Counted from the first letter of the stretch, positions 43,690 to 52,897 are shown. The stretch is 64,000 nt of DNA from JBBRSD01 sp038245725 (GCA_038245725.1 JBBRSD010000001.1:434001-498000), one strand, 5' to 3'. Made by a program: numbers and translations. Notes: generated by a model not told the origin, from the letters alone.

Positions 43690-44523
43690 ATGAACCACGA
43701 CAGCGATCTCGCGCTTGCGACGCGCATCGAGCGCGAGGCGGCAGCGATGCAGCGCGAGTACGCCGAGGCGCACGCGCGGCTCTTCCCCGAGCTCTCGGCG
43801 GCGTGGGTAGAGGTCGGCGGCGGCGTGGCGGCAGTGCTCGAGGCCGAGTCGCCGGCCAACGGCGCCTTCAACGTCGGGATGGCCGGCGAAGTCACCGCCG
43901 AGGAGTTCGATGCGCTGGCGCGCTTCTTCCGCGATCACGGCGAGCGTGCCGGCGTGACGGTGTGCCCGCTTTCGCACCCGTCGCTCGCCGAGCGCGTCGA
44001 GCGCGCCGGCTGGGTCGCCGTCGAGCTCGAGCACGTGCTCGCCCGGGCCCTCGACTCCGGCGACGCCTTTGAGTCGCCGCCCTCCGACGTCGAGCTGCGG
44101 CTCGCGAGCAGCGACGACGATCTCGAGCTGTGGGCGGCACTCGTCGCGAGCGGCTTCTCGGCGCCCGACGATCCCATCCCGGCCGAGATGCGGCTCGCGC
44201 GCGCGGCTGCGTCGGCGCCTGGGCGCCACCACCTCATCGCGAGTGTGGGCGGCGTGCCCGCCGGAACAGGCGAGCTGCGCATCGCCGAGGGCACAGGCTG
44301 GCTGTCCGCCGACACGACGCTGCCGCACCTCCGCCGCCGCGGCGTGCAGGGAGCGCTCCAGCGCGCGCGGCTCGAACTCGCGCGCGACGCCGGCTGTGAC
44401 CTCGCGGTCACCGAGTCGCTGCCGGGCACTGCGAGCCAGCGCAACATGGAGCGGCTCGGATTTCGTATCGTGTACACGCGCGTGAAGGCGTGCGAGCCAG
44501 CTCACCCCGCCGAGAGGACCTGA
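43690..44523 (+). CDS. GNAT-family N-acetyltransferase
   Basis: A 277-residue protein with the GNAT acetyl-CoA fold in its C-terminal half: HHLIASVGGVPAGTGELRI, then LPHLRRRGVQGALQRARLELA (the Q/RxxG/A-type pyrophosphate loop) and ESLPGTASQRNMERLGFRIVYTR. The N-terminal half is a degenerate GNAT-like repeat, as in several two-domain family members. ATG 43690 has GGAGG upstream with a 3-nt spacer. The acetyl acceptor is unknown. It ends 4 bp before the next gene. Confidence 0.85.
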   Translation: MNHDSDLALATRIEREAAAMQREYAEAHARLFPELSAAWVEVGGGVAAVLEAESPANGAFNVGMAGEVTAEEFDALARFFRDHGERAGVTVCPLSHPSLAERVERAGWVAVELEHVLARALDSGDAFESPPSDVELRLASSDDDLELWAALVASGFSAPDDPIPAEMRLARAAASAPGRHHLIASVGGVPAGTGELRIAEGTGWLSADTTLPHLRRRGVQGALQRARLELARDAGCDLAVTESLPGTASQRNMERLGFRIVYTRVKACEPAHPAERT

Positions 44524-44527
44524 CGAT

Positions 44528-45466
44528 ATGACGACTCCGGACGAGACCACGATCGCGTTTATCGGCACCGGCGTGATGGGGCTGTCGATGGCGGGGCACC
44601 TGCTTGACGCCGGCTACCCGCTCGTCGTCTTCAACCGCACGGCCGCGCGAGCCGAACCGCTGCTCGCGCGCGGAGCGACGTGGGCCGAGAGCGCGGGCGA
44701 GGCGGCGTCGCGCGCAGACGTCGTGATCACGATGGTGGGGTATCCGGCCGACGTCGAGGAGATCTACCTCGCGCCGGGCGGGATCGTCGAGCGCGCGCGA
44801 GACGGCTCGGTGCTCGTCGACATGACGACGTCCTCGCCGGCTCTCGCTGCACGGGTCGCCAGCACCGCGGCCGCCCGCGGAGTCGTCGCGATCGACGCGC
44901 CGGTCTCCGGCGGCGACGTGGGCGCGAAGAACGCGGCGCTCACGATCATGGTCGGTGGCGACGAGGCCGCGTTCGCGCGCGTCGAGCCGGTGCTGCGCGT
45001 GATGGGGACCAACGTCGTCTTGCAGGGCGGACCCGGAGCCGGCCAGCACACGAAGATGGCGAACCAGGTCGCGATCGCGGGCTCGATGCTTGCCACCGTC
45101 GAGTCGCTCGCCTACGCCGAGCGCGCCGGGCTCGATCCTCGGCGGGTGCTCGAGTCGATCGGCGCCGGTTCGGCGGCGAGCTGGTCGCTTGCCAACCTCG
45201 CACCGCGCATCCTCGACGGCAACTTCGCGCCGGGTTTCTTCGTCAAGCACTTCGTCAAAGACATGCGCATCGCGATCGGCGCGGCAGATGAGATGGGTCT
45301 CGACCTGCCGGGCCTCGCATGCGCCAAGCGCCTCTACGAGCATCTCGAGAGCCACGGCGGCGCGAACCTCGGCACCCAGGCGTTGTGGCTGCTCTACGCC
45401 GACGACACGGCTCGCGAACGCGCAGGAGTCGACCCGCTCGCGCGCACGACGAACGCGGGGGAGTGA
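44528..45466 (+). CDS. NAD(P)-dependent beta-hydroxyacid dehydrogenase
   Basis: A 312-residue enzyme of the 3-hydroxyisobutyrate/tartronate semialdehyde dehydrogenase family. N-terminal Rossmann motif IGTGVMGLSMAGHLLDAG; substrate motif VDMTTSSPALAARVAST and DAPVSGGDVGAKNAALTIMVGG; catalytic Lys in GPGAGQHTKMANQV; C-terminal helical domain with FFVKHFVKDMRIA. It reduces or oxidises a small beta-hydroxyacid; the cofactor (NADH or NADPH) and exact substrate cannot be told from sequence. It is probably co-transcribed with the GNAT gene. Confidence 0.93.
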   Translation: MTTPDETTIAFIGTGVMGLSMAGHLLDAGYPLVVFNRTAARAEPLLARGATWAESAGEAASRADVVITMVGYPADVEEIYLAPGGIVERARDGSVLVDMTTSSPALAARVASTAAARGVVAIDAPVSGGDVGAKNAALTIMVGGDEAAFARVEPVLRVMGTNVVLQGGPGAGQHTKMANQVAIAGSMLATVESLAYAERAGLDPRRVLESIGAGSAASWSLANLAPRILDGNFAPGFFVKHFVKDMRIAIGAADEMGLDLPGLACAKRLYEHLESHGGANLGTQALWLLYADDTARERAGVDPLARTTNAGE

Positions 45467-45490
45467 GCTGCGCCGCACGAGCCGCCGCAC

Positions 45491-45742
45491 CTACTCCATC
45501 CCGAGCAGCTCCTTGAGCTTCTCGGGTCGGAAGTCGACGCAGACTCCGTCGCCGATCTCGAACGTGGGCGTGTGAAGACGGCCTTCGTTGTGAGCCGCCG
45601 CGCGCACGTGGGCGTCGCGGTCGTCTTCGACGTCGATCTCCGTGAAGGGGACGTCGTGCTGCTCCAGCCACGCGCGGGCGCGTCGGCAGTCGCCGCACCA
45701 CGCTCGGCAGTACATGATGACCTGCGGTGTCTCGTCGCTCAT
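45491..45742 (-). CDS. Glutaredoxin-like protein
   Basis: An 83-residue thioredoxin-fold protein. VIMYCRAWCGDCRRARAWL carries two candidate CxxC-like sets; CGDC at the start of helix 1 is the likely redox site, with CRAWC just before it. EIDVEDDRDAHV and the cis-Pro region HTPTFEIGDG complete the glutaredoxin/NrdH pattern. ATG 45742 has GGAG 5 nt upstream, so the longer upstream frame is not needed. It lies convergent to the dehydrogenase. Confidence 0.88.
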   Translation of the reverse strand: MSDETPQVIMYCRAWCGDCRRARAWLEQHDVPFTEIDVEDDRDAHVRAAAHNEGRLHTPTFEIGDGVCVDFRPEKLKELLGME

Positions 45743-45950
45743 GGTGACTCCGCTCTTTCGTGAGGGGCCTGGCCGAGCCGGTGAGTCCGGGGCACGGCCG
45801 GTCGGCGGGGTAGCGTTCACGAGGTTTGTACCCGAGCCTGTCGCGCGACTCGCCCGAGCATGGATGGTATCCTCTTTCGGTCGCTCAAATCACAGTCGCA
45901 CCGTCCTCCAGCCTGACGCGACACTCCCGGCCGGCATTCTGCGGAGGCGT

Positions 45951-46994
45951 ATGCACCTGTTGCGACATCAAACGATGCGTGCTGTCTGCATCGCGTGTGC
46001 GATCTTCTCGGCGATGGCGCCCCTCTGCGTATCGGCGGCACCCGCGCCCGCGCTCGTGCAACAGCAAGCCGTTACCGCCAAAGCGCACATCTCGGCGATA
46101 CAGCAGCAACTCTCCCAGGTGATGGCGCAGTATGACGCCGCCGCGGCGAAGCTTACCAAGACCTCCGAAGAGGTCGCAGCGAACCGTCGCGAGCTCACCA
46201 GGCTCGACCGCTCCGTCAAAGACGGGACCGGCCGGCTGTCCGCTGAGGCGGTCTTCCTCTACCGCACCGACGGCAACGGGTTCGCCGAGGCGCTGTTGAG
46301 CGCGGGCTCGCTCGAGGAGTTCGCGAACCGGCTCATGGCGCTCTCCCGCATCGCGAGCCGCGACGCCGAGACGATCCAGCATCTCCGAGCAGACCGCCTC
46401 GCGGCCGAGCAGCTCGGCGCGAAGCTCCTCGCACGCGAGCAGCAGGAGGCGCTGCAGGTCTCGGAGGTGTCCGCGCGTCGGGGGAAGGCGCAAGCCGCGC
46501 TGAACGACCAGCAGCGCTACGTCGATTCGCTCTCAACACAGGTCGCTAAAACGCTGCAGACGCAACAGACCGCGAGCACGAGCGGCGGTTCGACCACCGT
46601 CACGCCGCCGAGCCCGGATGCGGTTGCGTGGGCGACGGTGGAAGGCCGGTCGGGGAAGTATGCCGTGCTCGCCAGCCAGCAGCGCAGTTACGCGCCCACC
46701 GGACTGACCTTCGATGGGGAGGCGACGTGGTACGGAAACGTGCGGCCGAACATGCGGACCGCGTCCGGGCGAGCCTTTGACGAGAACGACCTGACGTGCG
46801 CGCACAAGACGCTGCCGTTCGGCACGAGAGTCGCCGTGACCTTCCGAGGAAAACGCGTGATCGTGACCGTCACCGACCGCGGGCCGTACGGCAAAGGCCG
46901 CGTCATCGACCTCACGAAGCGCGCGGCATCGCTCATCGGCCTCAAGAGCGCCGGCGTAGGCCACGTTCACTGCGAGGTCGTCAGCGCGAAGTAG
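45951..46994 (+). CDS. RlpA-like double-psi beta-barrel protein with coiled-coil N-terminus
   Basis: A 347-residue exported protein. Signal peptide (AVCIACAIFSAMAPLCVSAAP); a PcsB-like long coiled coil over ~residues 35-200; then an RlpA double-psi beta-barrel: FDGEATWYGNVRPN, MRTASGRAFDENDLTCAHKT, LPFGTRVAVTF and TVTDRGPYGKGRVIDLT, including the catalytic Asp of lytic transglycosylases. It probably cleaves or binds peptidoglycan at division sites. ATG 45951 has GGAGG 3 nt upstream; ATG 45975 is the alternative. Fusion of a PcsB-type coiled coil to an RlpA barrel is common in actinobacteria. Confidence 0.88.
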   Translation: MHLLRHQTMRAVCIACAIFSAMAPLCVSAAPAPALVQQQAVTAKAHISAIQQQLSQVMAQYDAAAAKLTKTSEEVAANRRELTRLDRSVKDGTGRLSAEAVFLYRTDGNGFAEALLSAGSLEEFANRLMALSRIASRDAETIQHLRADRLAAEQLGAKLLAREQQEALQVSEVSARRGKAQAALNDQQRYVDSLSTQVAKTLQTQQTASTSGGSTTVTPPSPDAVAWATVEGRSGKYAVLASQQRSYAPTGLTFDGEATWYGNVRPNMRTASGRAFDENDLTCAHKTLPFGTRVAVTFRGKRVIVTVTDRGPYGKGRVIDLTKRAASLIGLKSAGVGHVHCEVVSAK

Positions 46995-47024
46995 CCGCGG
47001 GCTTGCGGGCAGCGACGAGCCGCG

Positions 47025-47747
47025 CTAGGGCTTCGGAAGCGTGAAGAACGCCGCCGCGCCGAGTGCGGCGAGCACGAGCGTCATAACGATGCCGGTGATC
47101 AGCATGATGCGGGCGAGCTTGGGGTTCTTCGTGCGCACGAGGAAGAACGCCGCGATTCCGCCGACGAACGCGAAGAGGACCGGCAGCAGCCAGAACAGGA
47201 ACGAGACGTTGCCCGACGCGGGGGCCACGGCCGCTGCAGGCGCGACGGCCTCTGTTTCAGCAATCGGGTCGGGCCCTGAGACGGTGCCCGGCGGGATGCT
47301 GAAGAAGTCGCTCTCGCTCGGAGCGGGAACCTGCTCAGGCGCAAGCGCGGGTGCGGCGAAGTCGGCCGGTGGCACCGGTGCTGGCTCGAGACCGGCCGCA
47401 GGCGCCACGGGAGCGGGCGCGAGGATGTCGGGCACGGGCACAGCGGGCGCTACGGGAGCGGCCGCGGGCGCGTCGGGGGCGCTGACCGCCGCGTACGGGC
47501 TCTCGCCGGGAGCGTAGGGCTCGAGAATCGTCGTGGGCATGGGCTCGGGCGCCGCGCCGGCGCCTTTCACGAGCACGTCGCCTTCGAAGTGGAGCGGCGT
47601 CGCGTGGGCATTGGCCTCGTAGTAGGCTTGCATGAGGCCGACTCGCGCGGGCTCTGGGATCTGCTGGAGGTCGAGGGGCCGAACGCGGCCGCTCACCGAC
47701 ATCACGAGATCGATGAAGTTGAAGTCGAGCCTGGTCCTGTCAGTCAC
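47025..47747 (-). CDS. Proline/alanine-rich two-helix membrane protein
   Basis: A 240-residue protein I do not recognise. The N-terminal ~60 residues (LDFNFIDLVMSVSGRVRPLDLQ) are ordered; residues ~65-160 are almost wholly Ala/Pro/Val; then come two membrane helices (SFLFWLLPVLFAFVGGIAAFFLV and IMLITGIVMTLVLAALGAAAFF). GTG 47747 is chosen with AGGGGGA upstream; the upstream ATG would overlap the next gene's leader. It may be a scaffold or wall-spanning anchor. Confidence 0.65.
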   Translation of the reverse strand: MTDRTRLDFNFIDLVMSVSGRVRPLDLQQIPEPARVGLMQAYYEANAHATPLHFEGDVLVKGAGAAPEPMPTTILEPYAPGESPYAAVSAPDAPAAAPVAPAVPVPDILAPAPVAPAAGLEPAPVPPADFAAPALAPEQVPAPSESDFFSIPPGTVSGPDPIAETEAVAPAAAVAPASGNVSFLFWLLPVLFAFVGGIAAFFLVRTKNPKLARIMLITGIVMTLVLAALGAAAFFTLPKP

Positions 47748-47905
47748 GGGGTCCCCCTGCGTCGTCGCGCTACGCTCTCCTGTCAGTGTATCGGACAGGA
47801 ACGGTTTGGGCCGTAACAAGAACCGCTTTTGTCTCGCTGTCAGTCCGCTGTGGCATGATTCCATCAGGGCCACACGGTCACGCATCGTATTGGAGGGCCA
47901 TCTTC

Positions 47906-48682
47906 ATGACAGACAACGCTCACAGCCTCGCTGTGTTCATCGATTTCGAAAACCTCGCGTTGGGACTTGCTCCGCGCGGGGGAGGACGGCGCGCGAAGAA
48001 GTCCGAGGTCCTCGACATGAAGCGCGTGCTCGAGCGTCTCGTCGAGAAGGGTAAGGTCGTCGCCAAGCGTGCGTACGCGGACTGGGGCCGCTTCGGCGAG
48101 TACGTCACGCCGCTCCACGAACTCGGCATCGAGCTCACCGAGATCCCCGAGCGGGGGATGACCGGCAAGAACTCGGCCGACATCCGCCTCGTCGTCGACG
48201 CGATGGAGCTGTCATATGCCAAGGAGCACATCGACACGTTCGTGATCGTCTCGGGAGACTCGGACTTCACACCGCTCGTGCTGCGGCTCAAGGAGAACGG
48301 CAAGTCGGTCGTGGGCGTGGGCATGAAGGACTCCACGAGCGACCTGCTCGCCGCCAACTGCGACGAGTTTATCTACTACGAAGACATCGGCACGACCGCT
48401 GGCGGCATACCTACGATCAGCGAGGACGTGCCGCGCAAGAAACGCCCGGCGTTCCAGCTGCTCTTCGACACGATCGAAGCGCTGCAGCGCGAGAACATCG
48501 GCGTGATGCACAGCTCGCTGCTGAAAGACACGATGAAGCGCAAGCAGCCGCAGTTCTCCGAGTCGAGCTACGGCTACCGCTCCTTCACCGCGCTGCTCGA
48601 AGACGCTGAGAAGCTCGGATTCGTCGTTTTGAAGAAGGACCCGCGCTCAGGGACGTACGTCGTCGAGAGCTTCGCCAGCTAG
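47906..48682 (+). CDS. NYN-domain protein with LOTUS/OST-HTH tail
   Basis: A 258-residue protein. Residues ~1-150 are a LabA/NYN (PIN-like) RNase domain with acidic residues in VFIDFEN, DIRLVVDAM and VSGDSDFTPLV. Residues ~170-258 are an OST-HTH/LOTUS domain (FQLLFDTIEALQRENIGVMH, FTALLEDAEKLGFVVLKKD), which in this family binds RNA. The pairing is a standard bacterial architecture. ATG 47906 has TTGGAGGG 8 nt upstream. It is followed by a large palindromic element that may end its transcript. Confidence 0.92.
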   Translation: MTDNAHSLAVFIDFENLALGLAPRGGGRRAKKSEVLDMKRVLERLVEKGKVVAKRAYADWGRFGEYVTPLHELGIELTEIPERGMTGKNSADIRLVVDAMELSYAKEHIDTFVIVSGDSDFTPLVLRLKENGKSVVGVGMKDSTSDLLAANCDEFIYYEDIGTTAGGIPTISEDVPRKKRPAFQLLFDTIEALQRENIGVMHSSLLKDTMKRKQPQFSESSYGYRSFTALLEDAEKLGFVVLKKDPRSGTYVVESFAS

Positions 48683-48694
48683 CCCTTCGCGAGC

Positions 48695-48790
48695 GGCACG
48701 GCGCCGGGTTGGCTGCTGGTCCTCGCGTGGGGCCCTCGGCGCTTCGCGCCTTCCCACGCTGCGGAATCGCAGCCAACCCGGCGCCGTGCC
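48695..48790. repeat. Palindromic element copy A (intergenic)
   Basis: A 96-bp element between the NYN gene and the cell-wall gene. Perfect 22-bp outer arms (48695-48716 and 48769-48790) enclose a core with two more nested stems: GCGTGGG/CCCACGC and GGCGC-TTC-GCGCC. The ~55-bp core is about 85% identical, in inverted orientation, to a core inside rlmKL at 51674-51728, and several differences are compensatory within the stems. It could also serve as a terminator. Confidence 0.85.
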
Positions 48791-48930
48791 CAGCGCGTGC
48801 TAGCCGTCACACTGGTGAGCGTACGGACCCTCGCTGACACCCTGGTTGCGTCCGATGGTAAACTTGTGGACGGTCAGCAGAGCGGCCGCGCCCGATTGCA
48901 GCATTCATCGAAGCCCGAGGCGGAAGAGCG

Positions 48931-50457
48931 ATGCACCACAACCGCACTATCATCCGCGCCGTGCTCGGCGCACTCATCCTCATCGCACTGGTCCCAACGC
49001 CTGCTTCGGCGATGTCGAGAAGCTCTGTGCTCGCGCGTGGCAAGGTCTGGGTCACGAAGAACGTGCCGTACAGCAAGTCGCGGTACGCGAAGATTGACGG
49101 CTCGCTTGTCCCGACGAACACGCCGTACGCGGCCGCGGTAGCGCTCGGCTATCGCACGGACTGTTCCGGGTTCGTCTCGATGTGTCTGAAACTCACAAAC
49201 TCCAAAGGCCAGCCGATGAGCCTGGCGACAGACACGCTCGGCCGGGTGCTGACCCCCATCGCCAAGAACGAGATCCAGAGCGGCGATGTGATCTTGCGCC
49301 CGAAGGGCCCCAACGTCGCCTACGGTCATGCGGTGATGTTCATGGGTTGGGCGGACCCGAACCACACGAGCTACTGGACGTACGAAGAATCCAACAGCCG
49401 AAGCGGCGCGATCTCGCGCAAGGTCACCTACCCGTTCGGCGGTGAGCGGGGTTTTGCGCCCTACCGCTACGTGTCGATGGACAACTGGTTCACGGACTGC
49501 CAGAGCGCGATCCTCGGCTCGACGCGGTACAAGACCGCTGCCGCGGCCGCTCGCATATCGTTTCCGACGACGGTCGCCGTGACACCGAAGACGCTTGTCG
49601 TCAGCAACGGCGAGGCATGGACCGGTAATCTCGGCGCCGCCGCTCTCGCCGGCGCGTGCAAGACGCCGCTGCTCATAACCGGCAGTGCGTCGCTCACCGC
49701 CACGACGGCGGCAGCGATCAAGCGATTCAAGCCGGGCCGCGTCTACGTGGTCGGCGGCGTCTCGGCGGTGTCGACTACCGTGACCGCGTCAATCGCGAAG
49801 CTGGGACCGAAGGTCGTGCGCATCGGGGGCCACAACCGCTACGAAGAAGCGGCCAACACCGCACGCTGGGCGGTCGCGGCAGGGCGCCGAGCCGGGCACC
49901 GCTCGGACACGGCATACCTCGTGGGCACGAACGACTTTGCAGCCGGCCTCGCGGTCGCACCGATGGCCGCGCGCGTCGCCCGCCCGGTGCTCCTTGCGCT
50001 GGCAGACGCCGTCCCCGCGGCGACGCTTGATGCTCTGAAGGCCACCCGCATCACGAAGGTCATCATCATCGGAGGAACGTCTGTGGTGGGAAGCAAGGTC
50101 GTCAGCGCGCTGCGCAAGCGCGGCATCCGCGTCAGCCGCATCGCAGGCCCCACACCGGCGGCAACAGCGTTCCTCGTCGCGCACCACGGCATCGCGCTCA
50201 AGTCCGGCTTCTCGTGGAGTCACCTCGGCGTGGCCTCCTCCACCAACGTCGTCGGCGTCCTGCCGTGCGCCGTGGCGCAGGGTGAAGCCGGCTCGCTCCT
50301 CATGTTCACGCCCGCCCGATCGCTCGACGCGAGCACCGCTGCCGAGATTACCGAGCACAAGTCCCACGTCGGCCAGGTGCGCGTCTTCGGCGACTTCTTC
50401 GCAGTCGAGCAGTCTGTGCGCGCGGCGATCGCCAAGCTCATGCGTGCGAAACCGTGA
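48931..50457 (+). CDS. Cell-wall C40-like peptidase with CWB2 repeats
   Basis: A 508-residue exported protein. Signal peptide (IIRAVLGALILIALVPTPASA). Residues ~60-180 resemble an NlpC/P60 (C40) cysteine peptidase: YRTDCSGFVSMCLKL (catalytic Cys), SGDVILRPKGPNVAYGHAVMFM (catalytic His). The remainder has three cell-wall-binding type 2 repeats, each with a KPVxxVGGxxAVS/TxV-like line (GRVYVVGGVSAVSTTV; KVIIIGGTSVVGSKV), which hold the protein non-covalently on wall polymers. The stop overlaps the rlmKL GTG by 4 nt. It may trim peptidoglycan. Confidence 0.88.
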   Translation: MHHNRTIIRAVLGALILIALVPTPASAMSRSSVLARGKVWVTKNVPYSKSRYAKIDGSLVPTNTPYAAAVALGYRTDCSGFVSMCLKLTNSKGQPMSLATDTLGRVLTPIAKNEIQSGDVILRPKGPNVAYGHAVMFMGWADPNHTSYWTYEESNSRSGAISRKVTYPFGGERGFAPYRYVSMDNWFTDCQSAILGSTRYKTAAAAARISFPTTVAVTPKTLVVSNGEAWTGNLGAAALAGACKTPLLITGSASLTATTAAAIKRFKPGRVYVVGGVSAVSTTVTASIAKLGPKVVRIGGHNRYEEAANTARWAVAAGRRAGHRSDTAYLVGTNDFAAGLAVAPMAARVARPVLLALADAVPAATLDALKATRITKVIIIGGTSVVGSKVVSALRKRGIRVSRIAGPTPAATAFLVAHHGIALKSGFSWSHLGVASSTNVVGVLPCAVAQGEAGSLLMFTPARSLDASTAAEITEHKSHVGQVRVFGDFFAVEQSVRAAIAKLMRAKP

Positions 50458-52763
50458 CGGCGCGCTACGAGTTCTTCGCGCCGTGCCCCAGGGGGACGGA
50501 AGCACTTCTCGGCGATGAGCTGCGCGCGGCGCGTATCCGAGGTGTGCGGCCGCTGACCTCGGGCGTCTCGTTCTCGGGCCCGCTCGAGTACGGCTACCGT
50601 GCGCTCCTGTGGTCGCGCATCGCATCGCGCGTGCTGCTGACACTCGGCCGCGTACCGGCCGACAGCGCCGACGCGCTCTACGCAGCCGTGCGCGAGATCC
50701 CGTGGGAGGACCACGTGGGCGCTGACGGCACGATCGCGGTCGACGCGACCGGCATGAACGACGCCCTGCGCAACACGCAGTTCACCGCAGTGCGCGTCAA
50801 AGACGCCATCGCCGACCGCTTCACCGAGAAGTTCGGCCGCCGCCCGAGCGTGAACACCGCCGAGCCGGACCTGCTGGTCAACATTGTCGTCCGCGCCGAA
50901 AAGGCCGTCATATCGATCGACCTCTCGGGCGGCCCGCTGCACCAGCGCGGCTACCGCGAGCCGGGCGTGCAGGTCGAGGCGCCCATGAAGGAGAACCTCG
51001 CGGCCGCTGTGCTCGCCGTCGCCGGCTGGCGCGAGATCGCCAAGGCCGGCGGCGCGTTCGTCGACCCGATGTGCGGCTCGGGCACGCTCGCTATCGAGGC
51101 CGCGCTCATCGCCGGCGACATCGCGCCGGGCCTCACACGCCGCCGTTGGGGCTTCGCGAACTGGCTGGGCCACGACGCCGAGGTCTGGTCCCGCATCACC
51201 GACGAAGCCGCCACCCGCCGAGAAACCGGCCTCGCGACCCTCGTCCCCATCGCAGCCTCCGACCACGACCCGCGAGCTGTTGCCGTCGCCGCCAATGCCA
51301 TCCGCCGAGCCGGCCTCGAAGGCCACATCGAGCTCACCGTGCGCGAGCTCTTCGATCTCGAGCTCCCCGCGGGCGCCACCGAAGCGCCCGGCCTCGTCGC
51401 CATCAACCCGCCCTACGGTGAGCGCATCGGCTCGCGGGCAGCCCTGCCCGCGCTCTACGCCACGCTCGCGGCCAGAATGCGCCAAGACTTCGACCGCTGG
51501 ACGCTGGCGGTAATAACTCCCGACGAGAACCTCGCGAGGGGACTCGGCATGCAGCCAATCCGCGAGCAGGTCCTCTTCAACGGCAAGATCGAATCCCCAG
51601 TAAGGGTCTTCCGCGTAGGGGTTGCAGTTGGGTCGGAGTCTGCGCGCGCGGTTGACGCCGCGCCGCTTGGTGCCGATTCCGCAGCGGGGGAGGGACGCGT
51701 AGCGTCCAGGGCCCCCCGCGAGGACCAGGCGCAAAGCGGTGGGGTGTCAACCGCGCCCCCCGCGCGAGTCCTGGACGAAGCCGCACAGGCCTTCGCCAAC
51801 CGCTTGCGCAAGAACGCGCGCCACATGGCCAAGTGGGCAAAGAAGGCCGGCGTCAGCTGCTACCGGGTCTACGACGCCGACCTCCCTGACTACGCAGTAG
51901 CCGTCGACATCTACCACGGCTCCGGTCCCGACGCCGGCAAGCGCTGGGTCCACATCGCCGAGTACGCCGCGCCCCCGGAGATCGATCCGTCCCGCGCGCT
52001 CGCGCGCCTCGACGACGTGCTCGCGATCGCACCGGAAGCTCTCGGCGTGCAGGAACGCGACGTATTCCTCAAGATCCGCGAGCGCCAACGCGGCACCTCA
52101 CAGTACACGCGGTTCGACCGGAGGGGCGTGACCGGCATCATCGAAGAGGGCGGCCTCGCGTTCGAGGTGAACTTCTCGGACTACCTCGACACGGGGATCT
52201 TCCTCGATCACCGGGTGACGCGGGCGATGGTGCGCGAGATGGGCGCCAAGACGCGTTTTCTGAACCTGTTCGCCTACACCGGCACCGCGAGCGTCTATGC
52301 CGCGGCGGGCGGTGCGGCATCCACGACGACCGTGGACCTCTCTACGACGTACACCGAGTGGGCCGGGCGCAACATGGCCACCAACGGCTTCTCCGGCGAG
52401 CAGCACCGGCTCGTGAAGGCGGACGTGCTGCAGTGGCTCGAGGACGCGCGCCGAGCGTCGGCCCACTACGACCTCATCTTCTGCGACCCGCCCACGTTCT
52501 CAAACTCCAAGCGCATGGCCGACACCTGGGACGTCGAGCGCGACCACGTCTTCCTCATCACGCGCACCGTGTACCTGCTCGCCGAGGGCGGCACGCTCGT
52601 GTTCTCGTGCAATCGCAAGAAGTTCAAGGTCGACACCCTCTCGCTGCAAGCAGCAGGGCTGACCGTTGAGAACATCACCGCGAGCACGATCCCGCGCGAC
52701 TTCGAGCGCACGCCCGGCGTCCATGGCTGCTGGCTGATTCGGCGCGCCGGGGCGGGGGCGTAG
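50454..52763 (+). CDS. rlmKL: Bifunctional 23S rRNA methyltransferase RlmKL
   Basis: A 769-residue fusion of two rRNA methyltransferases. Residues ~1-150: THUMP-type RNA-binding region. Residues ~155-395: RlmL half (m2G2445), with FVDPMCGSGTLAIEAA and AINPPYGERIG. Residues ~440-769: RlmK half (m7G2069), with FLNLFAYTGTASVYAAAGGA and FCDPPTFSNSK. Residues ~398-434 are encoded by a palindromic repeat that has expanded the interdomain linker (SARAVDAAPLGADSAAGEGR and on) without a frameshift. GTG start overlaps the upstream cell-wall gene by 4 nt. Confidence 0.95.
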   Translation: MTARYEFFAPCPRGTEALLGDELRAARIRGVRPLTSGVSFSGPLEYGYRALLWSRIASRVLLTLGRVPADSADALYAAVREIPWEDHVGADGTIAVDATGMNDALRNTQFTAVRVKDAIADRFTEKFGRRPSVNTAEPDLLVNIVVRAEKAVISIDLSGGPLHQRGYREPGVQVEAPMKENLAAAVLAVAGWREIAKAGGAFVDPMCGSGTLAIEAALIAGDIAPGLTRRRWGFANWLGHDAEVWSRITDEAATRRETGLATLVPIAASDHDPRAVAVAANAIRRAGLEGHIELTVRELFDLELPAGATEAPGLVAINPPYGERIGSRAALPALYATLAARMRQDFDRWTLAVITPDENLARGLGMQPIREQVLFNGKIESPVRVFRVGVAVGSESARAVDAAPLGADSAAGEGRVASRAPREDQAQSGGVSTAPPARVLDEAAQAFANRLRKNARHMAKWAKKAGVSCYRVYDADLPDYAVAVDIYHGSGPDAGKRWVHIAEYAAPPEIDPSRALARLDDVLAIAPEALGVQERDVFLKIRERQRGTSQYTRFDRRGVTGIIEEGGLAFEVNFSDYLDTGIFLDHRVTRAMVREMGAKTRFLNLFAYTGTASVYAAAGGAASTTTVDLSTTYTEWAGRNMATNGFSGEQHRLVKADVLQWLEDARRASAHYDLIFCDPPTFSNSKRMADTWDVERDHVFLITRTVYLLAEGGTLVFSCNRKKFKVDTLSLQAAGLTVENITASTIPRDFERTPGVHGCWLIRRAGAGA
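51646..51756. repeat. Palindromic element copy B (inside rlmKL)
   Basis: A 111-bp (37-codon) palindrome within the coding sequence. Outer arms GCGCGGTTGAC (51646-51656) and GTCAACCGCGC (51746-51756) are perfect; core 51674-51728 matches copy A in inverse orientation. Inner stems are GCGGGGG/CCCCCGC and GGACGC-GTA-GCGTCC, the same helices as in copy A with paired base changes. Confidence 0.85.
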
Positions 52764-52868
52764 CGCACACGGCCTCGCGCGCGGCAGGTCTTCTCGGCGG
52801 GTGCGATGCACGCGGCGACGCCTGCGTCGCGGAGCCCGATGCACGGGAGCGCATAGTCGCTTCGGAAG

Positions 52869-52897
52869 CTGACACATCTCGGCCTGTGTCGTACAAT
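52869..52897 (+). promoter_or_regulatory. Sigma-70-type promoter for the homocitrate-synthase-like operon
   Basis: CTGACA (-35) and TACAAT (-10) with a 17-bp spacer, the best promoter match in the window. The expected start is near 52904, giving a ~110-nt leader before GTG 53013. Confidence 0.75.
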
